This document shows, piece by piece, positions 1 to 6,259 of a stretch of DNA of 6,810 bases (position 1 is its first letter; each line of letters starts with the position of its first letter). The notes beneath the pieces are model-generated. The model was not told the DNA's origin, did not search any database, and was given only the letters and a program-made list of their open reading frames with translations. A program made the position numbers and the translations under genes. Source of the DNA: an uncultured Pseudomonadota bacterium (lineage in GTDB: Bacteria; Pseudomonadota; Gammaproteobacteria; Burkholderiales; SG8-39); contig CAIVVS010000354.1 in the NCBI GenBank assembly GCA_903909415.1, forward strand, positions 1 through 6,810. Direction: 5' to 3'.

Positions 1-683
1 CCCAGGTACTCGCCCACCACCGCGCCGACGAAGGCCAGCCCCACCGAGTTGTGCAGGCTGGCGAACACCCAGCTCATCGCGCTGGGCAGGTAGACGTGGC
101 GCAGCAGGTCGCGCTGGCTCGCCCCCAGCATGCGCGCATTGGCCAGCACCACGGGACTCACCTCCCGCACGCCCTGGTAGACGTTGAAGAACACGATGAA
201 GAACACCAGGGTCACGCCCAGCGCCACCTTGGACCAGATGCCCAGGCCGAACCAGACGAAGAAGATGGGCGCGAGGATCACCCGCGGCATCGCGTTGGCC
301 GCCTTGATGTAGGGGTCGAAGATCGCCGACGCGGTGGGCGTCAGCGCGAGCCACAGGCCGATCACCACGCCGCCCACGGTGCCGATGGCGAAGGCCAGCA
401 GCGTTTCCAGCAGGGTCACCCAGAGGTGGCGGTAGATTTCCCCCCCGGTGAACCAGTCCCAGAGGCGCTCGGCCACCACCAGCGGCTCGCCGAAGAAGAA
501 CGCCGCCTTGTTGTCGTCGTCGAAGTACACCGGCGGCAGCAGGCCCGGCTTGGTCGCCACGTACCAGAACGCGAGGAAGGCGAACAGGATGCCCATCTGC
601 CAGGCGCGCAGGTTGTGCGAACCGGGGCGCAGCCGCTCCGCCCAGCCGCGCCGGCGCGGCGGATCACTTCTGTTGCTGGACAT
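1..683 (-). CDS. ABC transporter permease, SsuC/TauC (NitT/TauT) type, 3' end cut by window edge
   Basis: Inner-membrane channel subunit of an importer that works with the ATPase and binding protein encoded just upstream. The reading frame is open for 227 codons and runs off the left edge; family members are usually about 250-290 residues, so some tens of C-terminal residues are missing. Hydrophobic segments lie near residues 29-43, 88-113, 135-150, 153-172 and 206-223. Residues 180-200 match the cytoplasmic EAA loop that docks on the ATPase (LANARMLGAS, then VYLP), with the conserved Gly at 187. I chose ATG 683, giving MSSNRSDPPRRRGW, because it opens this frame and overlaps the ATPase gene by 20 bases, suggesting translational coupling. 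A GTG at 667 opens a different frame without membrane segments and is a shadow. The family call is secure; the transported substrate is unknown. Confidence 0.93.
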   Translation of the reverse strand, partial: MSSNRSDPPRRRGWAERLRPGSHNLRAWQMGILFAFLAFWYVATKPGLLPPVYFDDDNKAAFFFGEPLVVAERLWDWFTGGEIYRHLWVTLLETLLAFAIGTVGGVVIGLWLALTPTASAIFDPYIKAANAMPRVILAPIFFVWFGLGIWSKVALGVTLVFFIVFFNVYQGVREVSPVVLANARMLGASQRDLLRHVYLPSAMSWVFASLHNSVGLAFVGAVVGEYL

Positions 684-1497
684 AGCCCTTGAGCACCTCT
701 TCCTTCATGGCGCGCCAGATCAGCGCGTGCAGCTCGATGAAGCGCGGCGTGAGGCGCACTTCGGACACGTCGCGCGGGCGCGGCATGTCGATGGCAAACT
801 CGCCGATCGGGTGGGTCTCGGGCCCCGCCGACAGCACCACCACCCGGTCCGACAGCGAGATCGCTTCCTCCAGGTCGTGGGTGATGAACACCACGGACTT
901 CCGGTCGACGGACCAGAGCTCCAGCAGCTCGTTCTCCATCAGTTGCCGGGTCTGCACGTCCAGCGCCGAGAACGGCTCGTCCATCAGCAGGATGCGCGGA
1001 TCCAGGATCAGCATCTGGGCAAGCGCCACGCGCTTGCGCATGCCGCCGGAGAGCTGGTGCGGATAGCGGTCGGCGAACCCGGCCAGGCCGACGCGGCGCA
1101 GCCAGTCCTCGGCCTGCGCGCGCGCTTCATCCCGCGGCACGCCGCGGAACTCCAGCCCGGCGGTGACGTTGTCAATCGCATTGCGCCAGGGCATGAGCGC
1201 ATCGGCCTGGAACATGTAGCCGGCCTGGCGGTTGATGCCGCTGAGCGCCTCCCCGCGCACCCGCACGCTGCCCGCGGTCGGCGCGAGCAGGCCGGCTGCG
1301 ACGTTCAGCAGCGTGGACTTGCCGCAGCCGGTGGGCCCCACCACCGAGACGAACTCGCCCTCGGCCACGCGCAGCGTCGTGTCGCGCACCGCGGTGTAGG
1401 ACCTGGACGGATCCTCGCGCGACGCGAAGGTGCAGCTGATGCCCTCCAGCGCCAGCGCCGGGGGCGGTGCCGGCAAAGCGCCCGTGCCTGCCGCCAT
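664..1497 (-). CDS. ABC transporter ATP-binding protein, SsuB/TauB (NitT/TauT) type
   Basis: Cytoplasmic ATPase that powers the importer by binding and hydrolysing ATP as a dimer against the permease. All nucleotide-binding motifs are intact in 277 residues: Walker A GPTGCGKST at 54-62, Q-loop Gln97, signature LSGGM at 149-153, Walker B ILLMDEP at 169-175, D-loop SALD at 177-180, and switch His207 in ITHD. The length is normal for the family. The ATG at 1497 lies 5 bases after the binding-protein stop, and the 3' end overlaps the permease start by 20 bases, so the three genes are almost certainly one transcript. The segment before residue 15 is Ala/Pro-rich and poorly conserved in type, so the exact start is slightly uncertain. 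The ligand cannot be inferred from an ATPase. Confidence 0.96.
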   Translation of the reverse strand: MAAGTGALPAPPPALALEGISCTFASREDPSRSYTAVRDTTLRVAEGEFVSVVGPTGCGKSTLLNVAAGLLAPTAGSVRVRGEALSGINRQAGYMFQADALMPWRNAIDNVTAGLEFRGVPRDEARAQAEDWLRRVGLAGFADRYPHQLSGGMRKRVALAQMLILDPRILLMDEPFSALDVQTRQLMENELLELWSVDRKSVVFITHDLEEAISLSDRVVVLSAGPETHPIGEFAIDMPRPRDVSEVRLTPRFIELHALIWRAMKEEVLKGYVQQQK

Positions 1498-1502
1498 GCG
1501 CC

Positions 1503-2540
1503 CTACTTCGCCTTGGTGGCGGCCAACTTCGTGTTGGCCTTTTTCACGAAGTCATTGGTGAAGGTGCGCTTGAGGTCGATGTTCTCCCCCTTGATCTTCG
1601 GGTTGTACGACGCGAGCACCGTGAGGGTTGCCTTCACGCCGGCCTCCGAGATCGTGCCGTCGGGGGAAAACGCCTCCTTCACCTTGTCATAGGCGAACAG
1701 GTACAGGGCGCGGTCGCCCAGCAGGTAGGTCTCGGGCACCGTCTTCACCACGTCGGTCGCGCCGGCCTGCGCGAGCCAGCGGTTGGCGCGCACGATGGCG
1801 TTGGTCAGGGCCTGCACGGTGTTGGGGTTGTCGCGCACGTACTTGTCCGGCGCGTACAGGCTGGCCGCGGGCAACTGCCCGCCGAAGGTCGCCTCGGTGC
1901 CCTTCACCGTGCGCCAGTCGGCGATGATCTTCACCGCGCCTTCCTGCTCCAGCTTGGTCATCACCGGTTCGACGTTGGACATCACGTCCACCTGGCCGCT
2001 CCTGAGCGCCGCGATCGCCCCCGCGCCCGTGCCCGCGCCGATGAACGCCACGTCGCTGCCCTGGAGGCCGCCCTTGGAGATGAAATAGTTGAACAGGATG
2101 TTGGTGGAGGATCCCGGCGCCGACACGCCGATCTTCAGACCCTTGAGGTCCTTGGGCGACTTGTAGCTGGCCGCCTTCGCGGTAGCGATGCCCACGGCGA
2201 TCTGCGGCAGCCGGCCCATCTGCACGAACGCGGTCATGTACTGCTTCTGCGCCTGCATGTTGATGGTGTGCTCGTACGCGCCGGACACCACGTCCGCGCT
2301 GCCTCCCACCACCGCGCGCAAGGACTGCGAGCCGCCGGCGAAGTCGCTGATTTTGACGTCCAGGCCCTCGGCCTTGAAATAGCCCAGTTGCTCGGCGATG
2401 GTCAGCGGCAGGTAGTAGAGCGAGGCCTTGCCGCCGACGGCGATGTGCACGGCGGTCTTCTCGGGCGCGCCCTGGGCCAGCGCAGGCGTCGCGCCAAGCG
2501 TGAACGGGACGAGGGCCATCCAGGCGAGCGTGCGGATCAT
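1503..2540 (-). CDS. Periplasmic ABC substrate-binding protein, NMT1/THI5-like (SsuA/TauA superfamily)
   Basis: Captures the ligand in the periplasm and delivers it to the permease. The 345-residue product begins with a classic signal peptide: a short basic start (MIRT), a hydrophobic core to about residue 17, and a probable signal peptidase I cut after Ala22 (ATPALA before QG). There is no lipobox Cys, so it should be soluble. The first lobe (about 31-110) has the family pattern of a short strand, then LYYLPLTIAEQLGYFKAEGL, then a GGSQSLRAVVGGSADV stretch. The second lobe begins near LKGLKIGVSAPGS. The C-terminus is Lys-rich. The start is supported by an extended AGGAGG-type ribosome site 4 bases upstream. 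Relatives bind sulfonates, taurine, nitrate, pyrimidines, phthalates and other ligands; no neighbouring catabolic gene or regulator in the window helps choose. Confidence 0.94.
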   Translation of the reverse strand: MIRTLAWMALVPFTLGATPALAQGAPEKTAVHIAVGGKASLYYLPLTIAEQLGYFKAEGLDVKISDFAGGSQSLRAVVGGSADVVSGAYEHTINMQAQKQYMTAFVQMGRLPQIAVGIATAKAASYKSPKDLKGLKIGVSAPGSSTNILFNYFISKGGLQGSDVAFIGAGTGAGAIAALRSGQVDVMSNVEPVMTKLEQEGAVKIIADWRTVKGTEATFGGQLPAASLYAPDKYVRDNPNTVQALTNAIVRANRWLAQAGATDVVKTVPETYLLGDRALYLFAYDKVKEAFSPDGTISEAGVKATLTVLASYNPKIKGENIDLKRTFTNDFVKKANTKLAATKAK

Positions 2541-2543
2541 GCT

Positions 2544-2551
2544 TCCTCCTC
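2544..2551 (-). promoter_or_regulatory. Strong ribosome binding site of the substrate-binding protein gene
   Basis: On the minus strand the bases GAGGAGGA lie 3 to 4 bases before ATG 2540. This is the best Shine-Dalgarno match in the window. It fits a binding protein that must outnumber its membrane partners. Confidence 0.75.
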
Positions 2552-2593
2552 AGGAAATCGCTGAAAACGAATTAAGTGGCTGTTTTTATTGTA

Positions 2594-2622
2594 ATTTTAG
2601 CACGCCATTCCAACACCGCCAA
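2594..2622 (-). promoter_or_regulatory. Probable sigma70-type promoter of the ABC importer operon
   Basis: Read on the minus strand, a -35 like TTGGCG (positions 2622-2617, four of six consensus bases) and a -10 like TAAAAT (2599-2594, five of six) are separated by exactly 17 bases. They sit in the only markedly AT-rich stretch of the window, in the gap between the radical SAM stop (2632) and the binding-protein start (2540). The predicted leader would be about 45 bases. An overlapping alternative -10, TACAAT at 2593-2588, is also possible. No convincing operator palindrome was found. This is a sequence match only; the transcription start is unmapped. Confidence 0.5.
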
Positions 2623-2631
2623 ATCCCGCGA

Positions 2632-3765
2632 TCAACCGAACAAGCGGCCTTGTGGCCCGGCCGGCGGGCGGAACAGCTGGGTTCGCAGTCCTGCCTCCCG
2701 CCCGGTCCCCAGCCCCAGCCGGCGGCAGGCGGTCGCAAAGCGCCTGGCGATCAGTTCGGCGTACGGGCCCTCGCCGCGCATGCGGCTGCCGAAGCGCGGG
2801 TCGTTGTCGCGCCCGCCGCGCAGGTCCTGCACCCGCGCCATCACGTGCGCGGCGCGCATCGGCATGTGGCGTTGCAGCCAGTCGCGGAACAGGTCCTTCA
2901 GTTCGTTCGGCAGGCGCAGGATCACGAAGTGGGCCGAGTCCGCGCCTGCGCCGGCTGCGGCCTCCAGCACCTTCTCCATGTCGGCATCGTTCACGAAGGG
3001 AATCACCGGCGCGACGAACACGCCGCAGGGCACGCCCGCCTGCGCCAGGCGCCGTATCGCCTCCAGCCGCCGGTGCGGTGCGGCCGCGCGCGGTTCCAGC
3101 GTGCGCGCCAGTGCGCCGTCCAGGGTGTCCACCGACACATTCACCCGCACCAGCCTGTCGCGCGCGAGTTCGCGCAACAGGTCCAGGTCGCGCAGCACGC
3201 CTGCGGACTTGGTGACGATGCTCACCGGGTGGCGGCACTCCAGCATCACCTCGAGGATGGAGCGCGTGATGCGGTATTCGCGCTCGATCGGCTGGTAGGG
3301 ATCGGTGTTCGCGCCCAGCGCGATCAGTTCGCAGCGGTAGCCGGGCCTTGCCAATTCCTCGCGCAGCAGCGCGGCGGCGTTGGGCTTGGCGAACAGCCGG
3401 GTCTCGAAGTCCAGTCCCGGGGACAGGTCGAGGTAGGCGTGGCTGGGACGCGCGTAGCAGTAGATGCAGCCGTGCTCGCAGCCCTGGTACGGATTGATGG
3501 ACTGCGAGAACGGAATGTCGGGCGAGGCATTGCGGCTGATGATGCTGCGTGCCTGCTGCAGCCGGACCACGGTCTGCGGATGGCGCGGCGGCTCGGGCGA
3601 TCCGTCCCCGGCCAAAGCCGGCTCACCCGCCTCGCGTTCGTCACGGGCGAAGCGCCCTTGCGGGTTCGCAGCCGCGCCGCGGCCCTTGATGCTCGCCACC
3701 GGCACCCTGACGTGGCCAGGCGTGTCGCCGGGAGCGTCCGCAGGATGCTCGTCGGCGCCCTGCAT
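2632..3765 (-). CDS. PA0069-family radical SAM protein (SplB-like), function unknown
   Basis: Predicted 377-residue radical SAM enzyme. It should bind a [4Fe-4S] cluster and cleave S-adenosylmethionine to a 5'-deoxyadenosyl radical; its substrate is unknown. The cluster motif is CX3CX2C with Cys96, Cys100 and Cys103 (GCEHGCIYCYARPSH). Before it are the family's N-terminal KGRGA and NPQGRF motifs (27-39) and SINPYQGC (89-96). After it, IALGANTDPYQPIE and the VNVSVDTLD stretch fit the TIM-barrel of the spore-photoproduct-lyase-related, PA0069 group. I preferred ATG 3765, 7 bases after the CoA-transferase stop, with AGGCGGG just before it. An in-frame ATG at 3819 would add 18 Arg-rich residues and overlap the upstream gene by 47 bases. 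The tight spacing implies co-transcription with the CoA-transferase, but no shared pathway is evident. Confidence 0.93.
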   Translation of the reverse strand: MQGADEHPADAPGDTPGHVRVPVASIKGRGAAANPQGRFARDEREAGEPALAGDGSPEPPRHPQTVVRLQQARSIISRNASPDIPFSQSINPYQGCEHGCIYCYARPSHAYLDLSPGLDFETRLFAKPNAAALLREELARPGYRCELIALGANTDPYQPIEREYRITRSILEVMLECRHPVSIVTKSAGVLRDLDLLRELARDRLVRVNVSVDTLDGALARTLEPRAAAPHRRLEAIRRLAQAGVPCGVFVAPVIPFVNDADMEKVLEAAAGAGADSAHFVILRLPNELKDLFRDWLQRHMPMRAAHVMARVQDLRGGRDNDPRFGSRMRGEGPYAELIARRFATACRRLGLGTGREAGLRTQLFRPPAGPQGRLFG

Positions 3766-3772
3766 GGCCCGC

Positions 3773-4987
3773 CTAGACGGCGCCCTTGCCGCGCAGCGCC
3801 GCGATCGCGGCAGCGTCATAGCCGTGGGCGCGCAGCACGTCCTCGGTGTGCTCGCCCAGCTTCGGCCCGACCCACTCCAGGTCGCCAGGCGTCTCCGACA
3901 GGCGCGGCACCACGCCCGGCACCTTGATCGGCGTGCCGTCGGGCAGCGTGGCGTCGCGGATCATGCCGCGCGCCTGGTACTGCGCGTCGGCGACGATGTC
4001 GGCGATGCTGAAGATCTTGCCGTTGGGCACCTGCGCTGCATCGAGCTGCTGCAGCACCTGCTCCCCGTCCAGGGTCGCGGTCCACTCGCCGATCACGCGG
4101 TCCAGTTCGTCGGCGCGCCTGGAGCGCCCGGCGTTGTCGGCCAGCGTCGGGTCATCGGCCAGGTCCTGGCGGCCGATCAGTGTCATCAGGCGGCGGTAGA
4201 TCGAATCGCCGTTGGCGCCGATCACGATGTGCTTGCCGTCGCGCGACAGGTAGGTGTTCGACGGCACGATGCCGGTGAGGTTGGAGCCGGTGCGCTCGCG
4301 GATTTCTCCGGCGTAGGCGTACTCGGGCAGCATGCCCTCCATCATGTTGAACACCGCCTCGTACAGCGCGACGTCCACCACCTGGCCGCGGCCAGTGCGG
4401 TGGCGCGACTCGATCGCCATCATGGTGCCGATCACGCCGTGCAGCGACGCAATCGCATCGCCGATAGACAGGTTGGGCCGCACCGGCGCGCGGTCCGGGA
4501 AGCCGGTCACGTAGCGCAGCCCGCCCATGGACTCGCCGATCGATCCGAAGCCTGCCTGCTCGGCCTGCGGGCCGTCCTGGCCGAAGCCGGACAGGCGCAG
4601 CATCACCAGGCCCGGGTTGTCGGCCGACAGCGCCTCGTAGCCCAGGCCCCACTTCTCCATGGTGCCTGGACGGAAGTTCTCGATCAGCACGTCGGCCTCG
4701 CGAACCAATCGGCGCACGATCTCCTGGCCCTCGGGCAGGCGCAGGTTCACCGTCACGGACTTCTTGTTGCGGTTCTGCACGTACCACCAGAGCGAGGTGC
4801 CCTGGTGCAGGGTGCGCCAGCTGCGCAGCGGGTCGCCGCCCGACTTGCCGCCGGCCTCGGGCGGCTCGACCTTGATCACCTCGGCGCCGAAGTCCGCGAA
4901 GAACTTGCCCGCGAACGGGCCGGCGATCAGCTGTCCCAGTTCCACCACCTTCAACCCCGCCAGGGGCTTGCTCTTTCCGGCTGCCAT
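3773..4987 (-). CDS. Class III CoA-transferase, CaiB/BaiF family
   Basis: Predicted to move coenzyme A between carboxylic acids through a covalent aspartyl intermediate; donor and acceptor acids are unknown. The 404-residue length is typical. Family landmarks run in order: LKVVELGQLIAGPFAGKFFADFGAEVIKVEPP (residues 12-43), the NRNKKSVTVNL block (72-82), ADVLIENFRPGTMEKWGLGY (98-117), the RLSGFGQDGP loop (131-140), and the GD pair with the likely nucleophile Asp177, followed by the GRGQVVDVALYEA block. Everything needed for activity appears present. ATG 4987 is preceded by GGAGGAGAG ending 8 bases upstream. It lies 45 bases after recR and 7 bases before the radical SAM gene. Relatives include formyl-, succinyl-, carnitine- and benzylsuccinate-CoA transferases and alpha-methylacyl-CoA racemase, so a specific substrate name would be unjustified. 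No acyl-CoA dehydrogenase or ligase is nearby. Confidence 0.95.
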   Translation of the reverse strand: MAAGKSKPLAGLKVVELGQLIAGPFAGKFFADFGAEVIKVEPPEAGGKSGGDPLRSWRTLHQGTSLWWYVQNRNKKSVTVNLRLPEGQEIVRRLVREADVLIENFRPGTMEKWGLGYEALSADNPGLVMLRLSGFGQDGPQAEQAGFGSIGESMGGLRYVTGFPDRAPVRPNLSIGDAIASLHGVIGTMMAIESRHRTGRGQVVDVALYEAVFNMMEGMLPEYAYAGEIRERTGSNLTGIVPSNTYLSRDGKHIVIGANGDSIYRRLMTLIGRQDLADDPTLADNAGRSRRADELDRVIGEWTATLDGEQVLQQLDAAQVPNGKIFSIADIVADAQYQARGMIRDATLPDGTPIKVPGVVPRLSETPGDLEWVGPKLGEHTEDVLRAHGYDAAAIAALRGKGAV

Positions 4988-5019
4988 GCTGACTGCTCTC
5001 CTCCGCTGCTTGTTTCCCG

Positions 5020-5048
5020 GCGGCGGCCCGGATCAGACCGGGCGCCGC
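5020..5048 (-). other. GC-rich hairpin with the recR stop codon in its loop
   Basis: Bases 5026-5031 and 5038-5043 form a perfect 6-bp inverted repeat (GCCCGG and CCGGGC) around a 6-base loop. After one bulged base, 5 more pairs (5020-5024 with 5044-5048) give an 11-bp stem. In the minus-strand transcript the loop contains the recR TGA (5035-5033). No T-run follows on the minus strand, so it is not a standard intrinsic terminator. It may protect the upstream mRNA end or mark a partial transcription boundary before the CoA-transferase gene. Confidence 0.5.
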
Positions 5049-5800
5049 TCGACCATCGCCTGCGCGATGGTGCCGATGTCCACGTATTCGAGTTCCCCGC
5101 CCACCGGGATGCCGCGCGCGATGCGCGACACCTTGACGCCGCGGTCGCGCAGCATCTCGCCGATGTAGTGCGCGGTCGCCTCGCCCTCGTTGGTGAAGTT
5201 GGTCGCGACCACCACCTCGCGCACCGTGCCGTCGGTGGCGCGCCGCGCCAGCACGTCCAGGCCAATGTCGCGCGGGCCGATGCCGTCCAGCGGCGACAGC
5301 CGGCCCATGAGCACGAAGTACATGCCGTTGTAGGCCAGGGTCTGCTCCATCATCAGCAGGTCCGAGGGCGTCTCCACCACGCACAGCAGCGCCGGATCGC
5401 GGCGCGGCGAGGCGCACACGCCGCAGACCTCGGTCTCGGTGAAGGTGTTGCAGCGCGCGCAACGCACCACCGTCTGCAGCGCGTTGCCCAGCGCGCCGGC
5501 CAGCGTCTCCGCGCCGCTGCGGTCGTACTGCAGCAGGTGGTAGGCCATGCGCTGCGCCGCCTTGGGGCCCACGCCCGGCAGGCAGCGCAGGGCGTCCATC
5601 AGCGCCGACAGCGACGCGGGCGGCCCGCCGGCATTGGCGCGGGCGGAACTGCGCGTGGCGGCGGCGCCGTTGGGTTTCGCCCGGGCCGTCCCCGTCGCGG
5701 CGTCCCGCAACACGGGCGCAGGCGCGGACGCAGGTGCAGGGACGGGCTCCGGCTCCAGGCCGGGACCGGTGTCGTCATCGCGCGGCACGGCGGCGCTCAT
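5033..5800 (-). CDS. recR: Recombination mediator protein RecR, with long N-terminal extension
   Basis: RecR acts with RecF and RecO to load RecA on SSB-coated single-stranded DNA during gap repair. The conserved body starts near residue 64: helix-hairpin-helix with [17 protein letters not shown] (74-90), a four-Cys zinc site (Cys114, Cys117, Cys126, Cys129), then a Toprim domain starting [10 protein letters not shown] (Glu143, Asp147) and closing with [14 protein letters not shown] and IGTIAQAM. The product is 255 residues, whereas RecR is usually about 200. The extra length is a roughly 60-residue Ala/Pro-rich leader ([14 protein letters not shown] and so on). No ATG or well-placed GTG lies between it and the body; Met68 is already inside the conserved fold and a GTG at 5713 (residue 30) has no ribosome site. 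The gene follows ybaB after 34 bases, the usual dnaX-ybaB-recR order. Identity is certain; the start is less so. Confidence 0.96.
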   Translation of the reverse strand: MSAAVPRDDDTGPGLEPEPVPAPASAPAPVLRDAATGTARAKPNGAAATRSSARANAGGPPASLSALMDALRCLPGVGPKAAQRMAYHLLQYDRSGAETLAGALGNALQTVVRCARCNTFTETEVCGVCASPRRDPALLCVVETPSDLLMMEQTLAYNGMYFVLMGRLSPLDGIGPRDIGLDVLARRATDGTVREVVVATNFTNEGEATAHYIGEMLRDRGVKVSRIARGIPVGGELEYVDIGTIAQAMVERRPV

Positions 5801-5806
5801 CGGCTG

Positions 5807-5818
5807 GCCGTTTCCGGC
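5807..5818 (-). other. Small GAAA-tetraloop hairpin before recR
   Basis: On the minus strand GCCG-GAAA-CGGC can fold into a 4-bp stem capped by a GNRA-type tetraloop, ending 6 bases before the recR ATG. It occupies the place where a Shine-Dalgarno site would be expected, and no clear one is visible there. Chance occurrence in GC-rich DNA is quite possible. Confidence 0.25.
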
Positions 5819-5834
5819 TCTCGGCAGGCGCGGC

Positions 5835-6164
5835 TCAGAACGGCAGCTTCATGCCCGGCGGCAGGCCCATGCCCGAGGTGAACCCGGACATCTTCTCGGC
5901 CACCGTCGACTCGACCTTGCGCACCGCGTCGTTCATCGCCGCGGCCACCAGGTCCTCCAGCATGTCCTTGTCATCGGCCAGCAGCGAGGGGTCGATGGTC
6001 ACGCGCTTGACGTCGTGCTTGCAGGTCATGGTCACCTTGACCAGGCCGGCGCCGGACGCGCCCTCGACCTCGACCAGCCCGAGCTGGTCCTGCATCTTCT
6101 TCATGTTGTCCTGCATCTGCTGCGCCTGGCGCATCAGGCCGGCAAGCTGTCCCTTGTTGATCAT
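5835..6164 (-). CDS. ybaB: YbaB/EbfC family nucleoid-associated protein
   Basis: Small DNA-binding protein that forms dimers and coats the nucleoid; in several bacteria it affects gene expression and DNA repair. The 109-residue product shows the whole family pattern: [20 protein letters not shown] and a helical N-terminal segment with regular heptad-like Gln/Met/Lys spacing (about 1-30), then the central strand region with [18 protein letters not shown], the strongly conserved [17 protein letters not shown] block, a second helix, and a Gly/Met/Pro-rich tail ending GMKLPF. I chose ATG 6164, giving MINKGQ, because GAGGA sits 4 bases upstream and family members begin this way. An in-frame GTG at 6191 would add nine unconserved residues. 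Its place between dnaX and recR is conserved in many bacteria. Confidence 0.96.
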   Translation of the reverse strand: MINKGQLAGLMRQAQQMQDNMKKMQDQLGLVEVEGASGAGLVKVTMTCKHDVKRVTIDPSLLADDKDMLEDLVAAAMNDAVRKVESTVAEKMSGFTSGMGLPPGMKLPF

Positions 6165-6168
6165 TCTG

Positions 6169-6173
6169 TCCTC
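6169..6173 (-). promoter_or_regulatory. Ribosome binding site deciding the ybaB start
   Basis: GAGGA on the minus strand lies 4 bases before ATG 6164. The GTG at 6191 has no comparable site, so this favours the shorter YbaB. Confidence 0.6.
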
Positions 6174-6223
6174 ACACGTTGGTTGTTGCACTCGGCGCCG
6201 GCCCGATGGCGGGCATGGCGCCC

Positions 6224-6259
6224 GGCTCGATGCATCGTTCAGTGCATGGCTCAGTGCAC
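6224..6259 (-). repeat. Three degenerate 12-base tandem repeats over the dnaX stop codon
   Basis: Read on the minus strand, three adjacent 12-base units are GTGCACTGAGCC, ATGCACTGAACG and ATGCATCGAGCC. They agree pairwise at 9, 8 and 9 of 12 positions. The first unit carries the dnaX stop (TGA 6253-6251). The second repeats that TGA in the same frame (6241-6239), and the third has CGA in its place. The third unit also overlaps a 10-base palindrome CGATGCATCG (6228-6237). The repeats lie mostly in the 86-base dnaX-ybaB gap; the rest of the gap shows nothing I can name. Confidence 0.55.

Noticed and set aside
416..667. An 83-codon minus-strand frame starting GTG at the ATPase stop (GTGA overlap).
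   Set aside because: The overlap looks like coupling, but the product is Ser/Arg/Cys-rich nonsense. The true permease frame, with membrane segments and the EAA loop, opens at ATG 683.
448..1692. A 414-codon plus-strand frame opposite the permease, ATPase and binding-protein genes.
   Set aside because: It is antisense to intact ABC transporter genes and has no family pattern; it is a composition shadow.
2563..2587. AAAAC and GTTTT arms flanking the importer leader, considered as an operator.
   Set aside because: The arms are only 5 bases, in AT-rich sequence and widely spaced; not better than chance.
3766..3819. A longer radical SAM start at ATG 3819.
   Set aside because: It would overlap the CoA-transferase coding end by 47 bases and adds an Arg-rich segment that is only a shadow of that gene; ATG 3765 fits the gap better.
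1467..3927. Two long plus-strand frames (1467-2564 and 2428-3927).
   Set aside because: Both are His/Arg/Gly-rich shadows of the binding protein and the radical SAM gene, with no plausible ribosome site or domain.
4152..5462. A 436-codon minus-strand frame overlapping recR and the CoA-transferase.
   Set aside because: It is a frame-shifted reading of both genes, Arg/Gly/His-rich, with no domain.
3464..5881. An 805-codon open frame on the plus strand opposite the radical SAM, CoA-transferase and recR genes.
   Set aside because: It is antisense to three well-conserved genes, and its product is a His/Arg/Ala/Gln-rich low-complexity string with no recognisable domain. Such frames arise when GC-rich third positions remove stops on the opposite strand.
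6165..6191. A nine-residue longer YbaB from GTG 6191.
   Set aside because: The added residues are not family-like, and the strong GAGGA site precedes ATG 6164.
6210..6224. Short hairpin CGGGC-loop-GCCCG in the dnaX-ybaB gap, considered as a terminator.
   Set aside because: The stem is only 5 bp with no T-run, and it lies inside a cluster normally transcribed through; likely chance in GC-rich sequence.
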